This document shows, piece after piece, positions 17,530-24,955 of a stretch of 64,000 nt of DNA. Location: the NCBI GenBank assembly GCA_947501355.1, contig CANMVA010000002.1, forward strand, positions 1-64,000, given 5' to 3'. This DNA comes from an uncultured Paracoccaceae bacterium (GTDB lineage Bacteria > Pseudomonadota > Alphaproteobacteria > Rhodobacterales > Rhodobacteraceae). A program made the translations under genes and the position numbers. Every line of letters starts with the position of its first letter. Within the stretch, counting starts at the first letter, position 1. Below the pieces are notes generated by a model that saw nothing but the letters and a program-made list of their open reading frames with translations, was not told the origin of the DNA and did not search any database.

Positions 17530-18888
17530 TCAAGCCGTGCGCATCGGAGTTTTCATGGTCACAAGTTCTTCAGAAATCGTGGGATGGACCGCGCAGGTCT
17601 GATCGAACTGTTCTTTGGTTGCGCCTAATTTTACGGCAACTCCAGCCAGTTGGATCATCTCGCCCGCGTGATCGGACACGATATGACAGCCCAGAACCAC
17701 GCGGGTTTTCTGGCTGACGACCAGCTTCATCAAAACCCTGTCAGGACGCCCGGCAAAGGCCGTTTGCATCGGTCGGAACGAGGTGCAGTAGACCTCGATA
17801 GGTTCCTGGTCGCGGGCTTCTTCTTCGGTCAGGCCCACCGTGCCCATCTCAGGCTGGGTGAAAATCGCGGACGGGATCAGCTCGTGATCGGGCTTGGTCG
17901 GGTTGCCTTTGAACACCGTCTCTACAAAGGCCATGCCTTCGCGGATCGCCACAGGCGTCAGTTGCACACGGTGGGTCACATCGCCGATGGCGTAGATCGA
18001 CGGGACCTTGGTCTGACTATATTCATCCACCATCACCTCGCCGCGGCGGCCCAGTTCAACCCCTGCCCCTTCGCAGCCCAGCGCGTCCGTGTTGGGCGTG
18101 CGGCCTGTGGCAAACAAGACCTGATCGAAGATGGTCTCTTGGCCGGTCGTGGATTTCACCCAGATGCCGCCGTCGCGCTTTTCCATCTCGAGCACGTTGG
18201 TACCGGTATGCAGGCTCACGCCGCGCTCTTTCATCTGGTCGGCGATCATGCCGCGGGCTTCGTCGTCAAAGCCACGGAGGATTTGCGCGCCCCGATAATA
18301 CTGCGTCACCTCGGTACCGAGCCCGTTCATGATGCCCGCAAACTCGCAGGCAATGTAGCCGCCCCCGACGATCAGCATGGATTTGGGCAACTCTTCCAGA
18401 TGGAAGATGTCATTCGAGGTGATCCCCAGATCATCGTTCGGAATACCCGGCAATTGCGGGCGCCCACCGGTGGCGATCAGGATATGCTTGGCCGTGATCG
18501 TCTCGCCGGTCGACAGCTTGACGGTATGCGCGTCTTCCAGCGTGGCGCGGGCGTCATAAGTCTCCACATTCGCATCTTTCAGCAGATTGCGGTAAATCTC
18601 TTCAAGACGGTCCAGTTCAGAAGCCATGTGCTTTTGAAACTTTGGCCAGCGGAAATCACCGTCCTGCAAATCCCACCCATAGGCGCGAGCATCGTCGAAC
18701 ATGTTGCGGTAGGTGGAGGCGAAAACCATCAGCTTTTTCGGCACGCAGCCGCGGATCACGCAGGTGCCGCCCATGCGGTCTTCTTCGGCGAGGCCCACTT
18801 TGGCCCCGGTGTCCTGTGCGGCGACGCGGGCCGCGCGCACACCGCCGGAGCCGCCTCCGATGACGAAAAGGTCGTAGTCAAAAGCCAT
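17530..18888 (-). CDS. gor: Glutathione-disulfide reductase
   Basis: This flavoenzyme reduces GSSG with NADPH to keep the cytosolic thiol pool reduced. 452 residues. The FAD-binding GGGSGGVRAARVA (from 11), redox-active Cys43 and Cys48 in GGTCVIRGCVPKK, NADPH-binding GGGYIACEFAGIMN, and a C-terminal HPTISEE (active-site His) are visible. The variant GGGYIA rather than a classic GxGxxA is normal for this group. It follows rpiA by 11 bases on the same strand, likely one transcript. Confidence 0.96.
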   Translation of the reverse strand: MAFDYDLFVIGGGSGGVRAARVAAQDTGAKVGLAEEDRMGGTCVIRGCVPKKLMVFASTYRNMFDDARAYGWDLQDGDFRWPKFQKHMASELDRLEEIYRNLLKDANVETYDARATLEDAHTVKLSTGETITAKHILIATGGRPQLPGIPNDDLGITSNDIFHLEELPKSMLIVGGGYIACEFAGIMNGLGTEVTQYYRGAQILRGFDDEARGMIADQMKERGVSLHTGTNVLEMEKRDGGIWVKSTTGQETIFDQVLFATGRTPNTDALGCEGAGVELGRRGEVMVDEYSQTKVPSIYAIGDVTHRVQLTPVAIREGMAFVETVFKGNPTKPDHELIPSAIFTQPEMGTVGLTEEEARDQEPIEVYCTSFRPMQTAFAGRPDRVLMKLVVSQKTRVVLGCHIVSDHAGEMIQLAGVAVKLGATKEQFDQTCAVHPTISEELVTMKTPMRTA

Positions 18889-18899
18889 GGGGTCTTCCT

Positions 18900-19688
18900 T
18901 CAGTCGGTCAGATCGGAAAACAGGTTCTCGTTTTCCAGAAAGTCGATTTTGTCTTCTTCAACGGTCCCGGCAGTGATGTCGCGCACTTCCACACGGCCAT
19001 CGCCATGGCCGATCACCACCGCGTCACAGATGTCGATAAAGAGGCCGTTCTCCACCACGCCGGGGATCTGGTTCATCACAAGGCTGAGTTGGCGGGCATT
19101 GTTGATGCGGTGCAAATGCAGATCGAGGATATGGTTACCCTCATCCGTCATGTAGGGCGCGTCGCCGTTCATGCGTAGGGTCGTCGTCTGGCCCAGCACA
19201 TCCAGCCCGATCAGCGTTTCTTCGACAAGCGCCTTGGTGGTCTGCCAACCAAAGGGAATGACCTCCACTGGGAGGGGGAAATTACCCAGCGCGTCCACCT
19301 GCTTACCGATATCGGCAATCACAACCATCTGGTCGCTAGCGGTTGCCACGATCTTTTCCTGAAGCAATGCTCCGCCCCCGCCTTTGATCAGATTGAGGTT
19401 CGCATCATACTCATCCGCCCCGTCGATGGTCAGATCGAGCCACTTCGCCTCGTCCAGAGAGATCACCTTGATCCCCACCTCGCGGGCCAGATCAGCGGTG
19501 CGGCTGGAGGTCGGCACACCTTGGATATTCAACCCATCCTCGCGCACCATTTCGCCCAGGCATCGCACCATCCAGGCGGCGGTTGAACCAGTGCCAAGCC
19601 CCACGCGCATCCCGTCTTCGACAAAGTCGCAGGCCCGCTTGGCAGCGACGAACTTGGCTTTGTCGATGGGCGACAGATCGGCGGACAT
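18900..19688 (-). CDS. rpiA: Ribose-5-phosphate isomerase A
   Basis: It interconverts ribose-5-phosphate and ribulose-5-phosphate in the pentose phosphate pathway. 262 residues. Signature regions: VGLGTGSTAAWMV (phosphate loop), DLTIDGADEYD (catalytic Asp region) and LIKGGGGALLQEKIVA (with the essential Lys and Glu). The C-terminal 30 residues extend past the core (VEVRDITAGTVEEDKIDFLE). The supply of reducing power and pentose links it loosely to the downstream gor gene. Confidence 0.97.
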   Translation of the reverse strand: MSADLSPIDKAKFVAAKRACDFVEDGMRVGLGTGSTAAWMVRCLGEMVREDGLNIQGVPTSSRTADLAREVGIKVISLDEAKWLDLTIDGADEYDANLNLIKGGGGALLQEKIVATASDQMVVIADIGKQVDALGNFPLPVEVIPFGWQTTKALVEETLIGLDVLGQTTTLRMNGDAPYMTDEGNHILDLHLHRINNARQLSLVMNQIPGVVENGLFIDICDAVVIGHGDGRVEVRDITAGTVEEDKIDFLENENLFSDLTD

Positions 19689-19855
19689 AGGGCAGCACTC
19701 CGGTTGGACGTTGCGCGACTATAGGGCGGTCCTGCGCAGGGTGCGAGAGGGAAAGCCGCGAAAATCCGCGCGTTTGTGGCAGGCATTGCGTCGCTTTCAG
19801 GCTGCGACATTCCGTCAGCCATCCTATATTGCGATCCAAGGCAGGGAGAGTTGCG

Positions 19856-21229
19856 ATGTTTTTGTCCGTATTCGAGATGTTCAAGGTGGGCGTCGGCCCG
19901 TCCTCGTCGCACACGATGGGGCCGATGGTGGCCGCGGCGCGCTTTCTTGATCTGTTGCGCGCGCAGCCTTTCGGAGTGTCCGGCGTTTCGGCCTCCCTGC
20001 ATGGATCTCTGGCCTTCACCGGTGTGGGGCATGCCACGGACCGCGCAGTGATGCTGGGGCTGGCCGGGTTTTTGCCCGACAGCTACGATCTGGATAAGGC
20101 CGAGGCCGAGCTGGCGCGCCTTCATGCGGAAAAGACCGTCACTCCGGAGGGGTTGGGCGCTCTGGCCTTTGATCCCAAGGAGGATCTGCTCTTTGATTTC
20201 GGCCCACCCCTGCCCGGCCATGCCAATGGGCTGATCCTGAACGGGCGCGATGCACAGGGCGATATTGTGGTGTCCGAGACCTACTATTCGGTGGGCGGTG
20301 GCTTCGTGATGACAGCCGATGAGCTCGCCTCGGGTGCGAATACCGATGACAGGCCGCCCGTGCCTTACGCGTTCCATTCTGCCGCCGAAATGCTTGAGAT
20401 GGCCGCGGCCTCGGGCAAGTCCATTGCCGAGATGAAGCGCGCAAATGAGTTGTCGCGCAGGGGCGTGGGCGCGCTTGAGGATGGGTTACAACGCCTGTGG
20501 GACGTGATGAACGACTGCATCACGCGCGGGTTGGAGCGGGACGGCATCCTGCCCGGCGGTCTGTCCGTGAAACGCCGCGCCAAGGGTATCCATGAAGTCC
20601 TTGAGGCAGAGCGCGGCATGAATCTGAGCGCGCCGCACACGATCAACGACTGGATCAGCGTCTACGCCATGGCCGTGAACGAGGAGAACGCAGCGGGCGG
20701 TCAGGTTGTCACCGCGCCCACCAACGGAGCGGCGGGCGTGGTGCCCGCCACGATCCGCTACTGGCTGGATCATGTGCCGGGGGCCGCGCCTTCGCGGGTC
20801 GGGGAGTTTCTGCTGACCGCCGCTGCGATTGGTGGATTGGTCAAGCACAACGCCTCGATCTCTGGTGCGGAATGCGGCTGTCAGGCCGAAGTCGGATCAG
20901 CGGCGGCGATGGCGGCTGCAGGCCTTTGTGCGGTGATGGGCGGCAGTCCTGAGCAGGTGGAGAACGCCGCCGAGATCGCATTGGAGCATCATCTGGGCAT
21001 GACCTGTGATCCGGTCAAAGGGCTGGTGCAGGTGCCCTGCATCGAACGCAATGGGCTTGGTGCCATCAAGGCGGTGTCTGCGGCATCCTTGGCGCTGCGC
21101 GGAGACGGCACGCATTTCGTGCCGCTGGACGCGGCGATTGAAACCATGCGCCAGACCGGCGAGGACATGAGCGAGAAGTATAAAGAGACGGCTCTGGGCG
21201 GCTTGGCGGTAAATATCCCGAACTGCTGA
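19856..21229 (+). CDS. sdaA: L-serine ammonia-lyase, iron-sulfur type
   Basis: It deaminates L-serine to pyruvate and ammonia using a labile 4Fe-4S cluster. 457 residues from ATG 19856, preceded by AGGGAG; an in-frame ATG at 19829 would add 9 residues without support. It is the fused single-chain form: N-terminal beta domain starting MFLSVFEMFKVGVGPSSSHT, then alpha domain with APTNGAAGVVPA, KHNASISGAECGCQAEVGSA and CDPVKGLVQVPCIERN; the Cys residues of these motifs bind the cluster. It is divergent from rpiA and ends in paired palindromes. Confidence 0.96.
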   Translation: MFLSVFEMFKVGVGPSSSHTMGPMVAAARFLDLLRAQPFGVSGVSASLHGSLAFTGVGHATDRAVMLGLAGFLPDSYDLDKAEAELARLHAEKTVTPEGLGALAFDPKEDLLFDFGPPLPGHANGLILNGRDAQGDIVVSETYYSVGGGFVMTADELASGANTDDRPPVPYAFHSAAEMLEMAAASGKSIAEMKRANELSRRGVGALEDGLQRLWDVMNDCITRGLERDGILPGGLSVKRRAKGIHEVLEAERGMNLSAPHTINDWISVYAMAVNEENAAGGQVVTAPTNGAAGVVPATIRYWLDHVPGAAPSRVGEFLLTAAAIGGLVKHNASISGAECGCQAEVGSAAAMAAAGLCAVMGGSPEQVENAAEIALEHHLGMTCDPVKGLVQVPCIERNGLGAIKAVSAASLALRGDGTHFVPLDAAIETMRQTGEDMSEKYKETALGGLAVNIPNC

Positions 21230-21241
21230 GCGGTGGGGCGC

Positions 21242-21286
21242 AAAACTCTTCAGAAGAGTTTTGGGAAAAGTTTTCTGAAAACTTTT
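21242..21286. terminator. Two adjacent perfect palindromes after sdaA
   Basis: AAAACTCTTC-A-GAAGAGTTTT (21242-21262) and AAAAGTTTTC-T-GAAAACTTTT (21266-21286), each a 10-bp perfect stem with a one-base centre, beginning 12 bases after the sdaA stop. The first ends in four Ts, the second follows at once, so they can work as a tandem terminator for sdaA. They may also act in the opposite direction. Confidence 0.7.
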
Positions 21287-21375
21287 CGGCGGCGGAGCGC
21301 TGGGAGACCACATATTGGATGCGGAGCTCTTCACACCACCGTTACCAAAATCACGCAACACTCCGTCACGGGCGT

Positions 21376-21401
21376 GTGATGTGCGTTCGCGCACATATCA
21401 C
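21376..21401. other. UUCG-tetraloop hairpin in the sdaA downstream gap
   Basis: GTGATGTGCG pairs with CGCACATATCAC around a TTCG loop, leaving a two-base bulge. UUCG loops are unusually stable in RNA. It is 115 bases upstream of the small exported gene, whose leader is otherwise CA-rich and unstructured (21460-21515). It could be part of a 5' UTR or a small RNA; no T-run follows. This explains most of the 286-base gap between genes. Confidence 0.4.
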
Positions 21402-21515
21402 AGGATCACCGTGCGCGTTTTCAGATCGCTCCCGCAATGCCATCTCTCTTTCATCGGAAGCGCAAACTTCCAAACACACACAACGCAAACACAACACACA
21501 CAAAGGACTACACAC

Positions 21516-21767
21516 ATGAAATTCGCTCTTATCTCCGCCCTCGTCGTCGCTGCCGCTCCGGCTTTCGCTGACGTAACTTCGCCCGCTGAACTCAACGCAG
21601 ACCACGGCTTTGAAACCAGCTTCGTGGCTTCCAACGATCTGGGCAAGGTCTCGCCCGCCGAGATCGCTGGTGAAGGCACAGTCGGCAACGACGTGATCTC
21701 CACCCAGAACGTGGACGTTCTGGTCAAGTTGGGCGTGACTTCCGCTGCCGAGCTGGCGGCTCGCTAA
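21516..21767 (+). CDS. Small exported protein of unknown function
   Basis: An 83-residue protein with a Sec signal peptide MKFALISALVVAAAPAFADV. I chose ATG 21516 because AAAGGA precedes it and the signal peptide begins there. The mature part (about 63 residues) is Ser/Ala/Glu/Val-rich, lacks Cys, and holds two related stretches, VTSPAELNADHG and VTSAAELAAR, plus KVSPAEIAGEGTVGNDVIST. It is flanked by strong palindromes on both sides, so it is probably a separate, well-expressed transcript. No family is recognised. Confidence 0.75.
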   Translation: MKFALISALVVAAAPAFADVTSPAELNADHGFETSFVASNDLGKVSPAEIAGEGTVGNDVISTQNVDVLVKLGVTSAAELAAR

Positions 21768-21775
21768 GCATACCC

Positions 21776-21810
21776 CTCGCGCTGCGGTCCTCTCCCTGCC
21801 GCAGCGCGAG
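21776..21810 (+). terminator. Strong 12-bp stem-loop after the small exported gene
   Basis: CTCGCGCTGCGG (21776-21787) pairs perfectly with CCGCAGCGCGAG (21799-21810). No T-run follows, so it may stabilise the mRNA 3' end or need Rho. Confidence 0.6.
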
Positions 21811-21948
21811 CGCTTGGGCGCATCCCCGCCCGAGCACCACAACGCCCATCCCGCTTCACGAGATCGGTCGTCCGATCGAACGGATGACCCAAACAGGTGC
21901 GTTGTGGAAACGCCGGTTCCTGCGAAAGAGCGGGGGCCGGCTTTTTTC

Positions 21949-22533
21949 TTAGATGATGCGCACTTTCGTGCCGATGGGCGTGATCTCGTAAAGCTCTGCG
22001 ATGAATTCGTTATAAAGCCCGATGCACCCGGATGAAGACCGCCGCCCGATCTTGCGCGTGTCATGGGTGCCGTGGATCAGATAGGCCGGCCATGTGAGAT
22101 ACATCGCATGGGTGCCAAGAGGGTTATCCGGTCCGGGCGGCATGTATTCCAGCGTCGGATCCCGCTCCATCATGTTGGCAGTCGGCGTCCAGTCCGGGCC
22201 GACCCGCTTGCGCACCACTTCGGTATAGCCGCGCTTGGTCAGTTCTTCGCTCATCGGGACAGAGGTCGGGTAGACGCGGTAATCCGTGCCGTCGCCACTC
22301 CAGAAATGCAGCGAGCGGGAAACAGTGTCGGCCACAATCGCTGCCACGCCGAGATCATCAAAGTGATCCCGCCAATCCTGCGTCGCCCAGCTTGAGATAT
22401 TACGGGACGCCGTGGTGGGGGCGTCCGGGTTGATATTTGCCTCGAACTCAGTGTCCTGCGCACGCACTGTGCCTGTCAAAGCGAGTGTGCTCAGGCCAGC
22501 GCCGACAAAACTGCGGCGGGTCAATCGGGTCAT
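21949..22533 (-). CDS. L,D-transpeptidase (YkuD family), copy 1
   Basis: 194 residues from ATG 22533 with GAGG upstream. The N-terminus is a twin-arginine-like signal (TRLTRRSFVGAGLSTLALTG) ending VRAQ. The YkuD core shows NPLGTHAMYL, YLIHGTHDTRKIGRRSSS and GCIGLYNEFI. The catalytic Cys is in SSSGCIGL; the family usually has SHGCIRL or SxGCIRM, so the Arg after Ile is Gly here. The expected role is forming 3-3 peptidoglycan cross-links or attaching lipoproteins to the wall. It is a close paralogue of the gene directly upstream, 93 bases away. Confidence 0.9.
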   Translation of the reverse strand: MTRLTRRSFVGAGLSTLALTGTVRAQDTEFEANINPDAPTTASRNISSWATQDWRDHFDDLGVAAIVADTVSRSLHFWSGDGTDYRVYPTSVPMSEELTKRGYTEVVRKRVGPDWTPTANMMERDPTLEYMPPGPDNPLGTHAMYLTWPAYLIHGTHDTRKIGRRSSSGCIGLYNEFIAELYEITPIGTKVRII

Positions 22534-22625
22534 GCTGAATGCCTCATGTTGATTGTTATTACACCGCTTGTGCCGAATGCCGTGACGGCAGGCCACTCAC
22601 ATTTCAGCGAGGTGCGGCAAACCCG

Positions 22626-23168
22626 CTAAATGATGCGCACCTGCGTGCCCACAGGGGTCACCGCAAAAAGATCGGCGATAAATTCATTGTAAAGCCCAAT
22701 GCACCCCGACGAGGACCGCCGCCCGATCTTGCGCGTGTCATGGGTGCCGTGGATCAGATAGGCGGGCCAGCCGAGATACATCGCATGGGTGCCCAGCGGA
22801 TTGTCCGGACCGGGCGGCATGTAGGTCAAGGTCGGATCACGCCTGAGCATGTTCGCGGTGGGCGTCCAGTCAGGCCCCACCCGTTTGCGCACAATGCGTG
22901 TATAGCCGCGGCGGGTCATATCATCGGTCATCGGGACCGATGTGGGGTATATCCGGTAATCGCTGCCATCCCCGCTCCAGAAATGCAGGGTCTTGGAGGT
23001 CGTGTCACAAAGGATCGCGGCTTTGCCGAGACTGCTGAAATGATCCTGCCAGCGCTGCGACACCCAGCCCGAGATATTGTGCTGCGCGGCCTGGGCCGAT
23101 GCACCGCCTGCCAAAGCGACACTCGACAGACCGGTCCAGATAAAATGACGACGGGTCAGCAAAGACAT
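22626..23168 (-). CDS. L,D-transpeptidase (YkuD family), copy 2
   Basis: 180 residues from ATG 23168, with AGAGGTG upstream. Tat-like signal SLLTRRHFIWTGLSSVALAG. The core repeats the motifs of copy 1 (NPLGTHAMYLGWPAYLIHGT and SSSGCIGLYNEFIAD) almost unchanged, including Gly in place of the usual Arg after the catalytic Cys. The region TNMLRRDPTLTYMPPGPDNP matches copy 1 closely. Tandem duplication is plausible, and the two copies differ mainly in the signal region and the linker. Confidence 0.9.
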   Translation of the reverse strand: MSLLTRRHFIWTGLSSVALAGGASAQAAQHNISGWVSQRWQDHFSSLGKAAILCDTTSKTLHFWSGDGSDYRIYPTSVPMTDDMTRRGYTRIVRKRVGPDWTPTANMLRRDPTLTYMPPGPDNPLGTHAMYLGWPAYLIHGTHDTRKIGRRSSSGCIGLYNEFIADLFAVTPVGTQVRII

Positions 23169-23274
23169 GAAACACCTCTGATTATTCAAGTGCTCCCATA
23201 ACGCGCGATCGGCGCTGTCGGTTCCTGCACAGAAAAGAGATGCGGCCTGCGCCCCGCTGACCTACACAAAAGCC

Positions 23275-24207
23275 ATGACCGCTGACCGTCCCCTTCTTGG
23301 CATCCTGCTGATGCTCGGCTTTTGCGTGCTGGCGCCACTGGGCGACGGCATCGCTAAACTGCTGGGCGAGACGATGGCGCTGTTGCAAATCCTGATCGCG
23401 CGATTTGCCGTGCAGGCGGTGGCGCTGGCCCCGCTGGTTTGGGCGCAGTCGAAATCCTTGCGCTTCAGCAGGCGCATCTGGCGGCTGACGGTGCAACGCA
23501 CAGTGCTGCATATCATCGGGATCGGCGCGATGTTCACGTCGCTACGCTACCTGCCGCTGGCCGATGCCATTGCGATTGCCTTTGTCATGCCGTTCATCAT
23601 GTTGCTGCTGGGCAAGTTCGTGCTGGACGAACATGTCGGGCCGCATCGTCTGGCCGCTTGCGTCGTGGGGTTTCTGGGAACGCTTCTGGTGATCCAACCC
23701 AATTTTGTGAGCGTTGGGGCGGCGGCTTTACTGCCTTTGCTGGTCGCTGTGGTCTTTGCGCTCTTCATGCTGACCACCCGGCAGATGGCCAAAGATGTTG
23801 ATCCGATTACCCTTCAAGCGGTGAGCGGGACTCTGGCGACGGTGATCCTTTTGGGAGCGCTAGTTATCGCGCGCCAGATCGACAGCCCCTTGGCGGTGAT
23901 GGTCTGGGACGATCCTGTCTCGGTCACACTGCTGCTTGGCGCGGGGCTGATCGGCACGGTCGCGCACCTGCTGATGACGTGGTCGCTGCGCTTTGCGCCA
24001 TCGGCCACGCTGGCGCCGATGCAATATCTGGAGATTCCGTTTGCGACCGTGATCGGCTACCTGATCTTTCGCGATCTGCCCAACGGATTGGCCGCCCTTG
24101 GGATCGCCGTCACGGTCTCCGCCGGGCTTTACATCATCGCGCGGGAGCGGCACCTGGGCCGACAAGCGCCTGCATCACAGACGCCACAGACACCGCCGGC
24201 AGCGTGA
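23275..24207 (+). CDS. DMT-family transporter (EamA domains)
   Basis: 310 residues with ten hydrophobic helices in two EamA halves, typical of drug/metabolite exporters. Visible landmarks: LGDGIAKLLGETMALLQILI in the first half, RYLPLADAIAIAFVMPF after helix 3, and the second-half APSATLAPMQYLEIPFATVI. The substrate is unknown. The last 74 bases overlap the thiN 3' end on the other strand, an unusually long convergent overlap. Confidence 0.9.
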   Translation: MTADRPLLGILLMLGFCVLAPLGDGIAKLLGETMALLQILIARFAVQAVALAPLVWAQSKSLRFSRRIWRLTVQRTVLHIIGIGAMFTSLRYLPLADAIAIAFVMPFIMLLLGKFVLDEHVGPHRLAACVVGFLGTLLVIQPNFVSVGAAALLPLLVAVVFALFMLTTRQMAKDVDPITLQAVSGTLATVILLGALVIARQIDSPLAVMVWDDPVSVTLLLGAGLIGTVAHLLMTWSLRFAPSATLAPMQYLEIPFATVIGYLIFRDLPNGLAALGIAVTVSAGLYIIARERHLGRQAPASQTPQTPPAA

Positions 24208-24808
24208 CCAGCACCGCGCGGGTGTCGCAGTCAAGCGCGACCGGGCCTGTCACGATGTTCGAGCTGCTTGTCAAACCACCTGGCTGCATAAGAGCCTCGC
24301 TCAACGGCCATTTCACGCCAGAGCTTGTGACGGTTACCGGTTTGAGCGGGAAAAAGCTGATATCGCTCCCCACGGGCAACTCAAGCCGCAGCTGTGGCGG
24401 TGCGATAAAGGCAATCTCAGCGCCGCGCAGGATCACGCAAGGCGGCCTCTCGATCCGCAAAAGCGTGCTGAAGACGGCCAGTTCGTGATCCAGCCGCGCC
24501 CCGGAAAAGCCCACGGCAATCACGAGCGGGGCGTCGATGCGGGTCAGGCATTTCTCGAAATCGGTGCTGTCTTGTTCGGGGATATGATGCAGCCGCTCTG
24601 ACGGGATGGCCGCCCGGTCTGCTTTGGACAGGCTGTCGAAATCACCGATCACGGCGTCTGGTATGCGTCCTGTGGCCAGCACAGCCAGCGCGCCACTGTC
24701 CGCCGCGACCACATGATCGCCGAGCGCAAGGGCCTGAAAAAGAATCTCTTTTTCAATTGGCGCGCCGCCGACTAAAATGACTGGAGCGTGGGAGTGAACA
24801 ATAACCAT
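24134..24808 (-). CDS. Thiamine pyrophosphokinase
   Basis: It transfers pyrophosphate from ATP to thiamine to make thiamine diphosphate. 224 residues from ATG 24808 (MVIVHSHAPVILVGGAPIEK); an earlier ATG at 24874 would add 22 residues. Motifs: AADSGALAVLATGRIPDAVI, GDFDSLS (metal and ATP site), EQDSTDFEKCL (thiamine/ATP site) and GFSGARLDHELA. The C-terminal domain ends in an Ala/Pro-rich tail that overlaps the transporter gene. No TPP riboswitch was visible upstream. Confidence 0.92.
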   Translation of the reverse strand: MVIVHSHAPVILVGGAPIEKEILFQALALGDHVVAADSGALAVLATGRIPDAVIGDFDSLSKADRAAIPSERLHHIPEQDSTDFEKCLTRIDAPLVIAVGFSGARLDHELAVFSTLLRIERPPCVILRGAEIAFIAPPQLRLELPVGSDISFFPLKPVTVTSSGVKWPLSEALMQPGGLTSSSNIVTGPVALDCDTRAVLVTLPAVSVASVMQALVGPGAAPAR

Positions 24809-24955
24809 GATGCTGCCGCCATTACCTTCGTGTTGCGAAACAGTCCACATTTCGGCCACGAAATAATACCGCAATAATCTTGGTTTTGTTCCTTTTTAAG
24901 AACCAAAGGCTGGTATCACTGGCGTTGCTGGACTGGGAAGAAAGCGAGCAGACCG

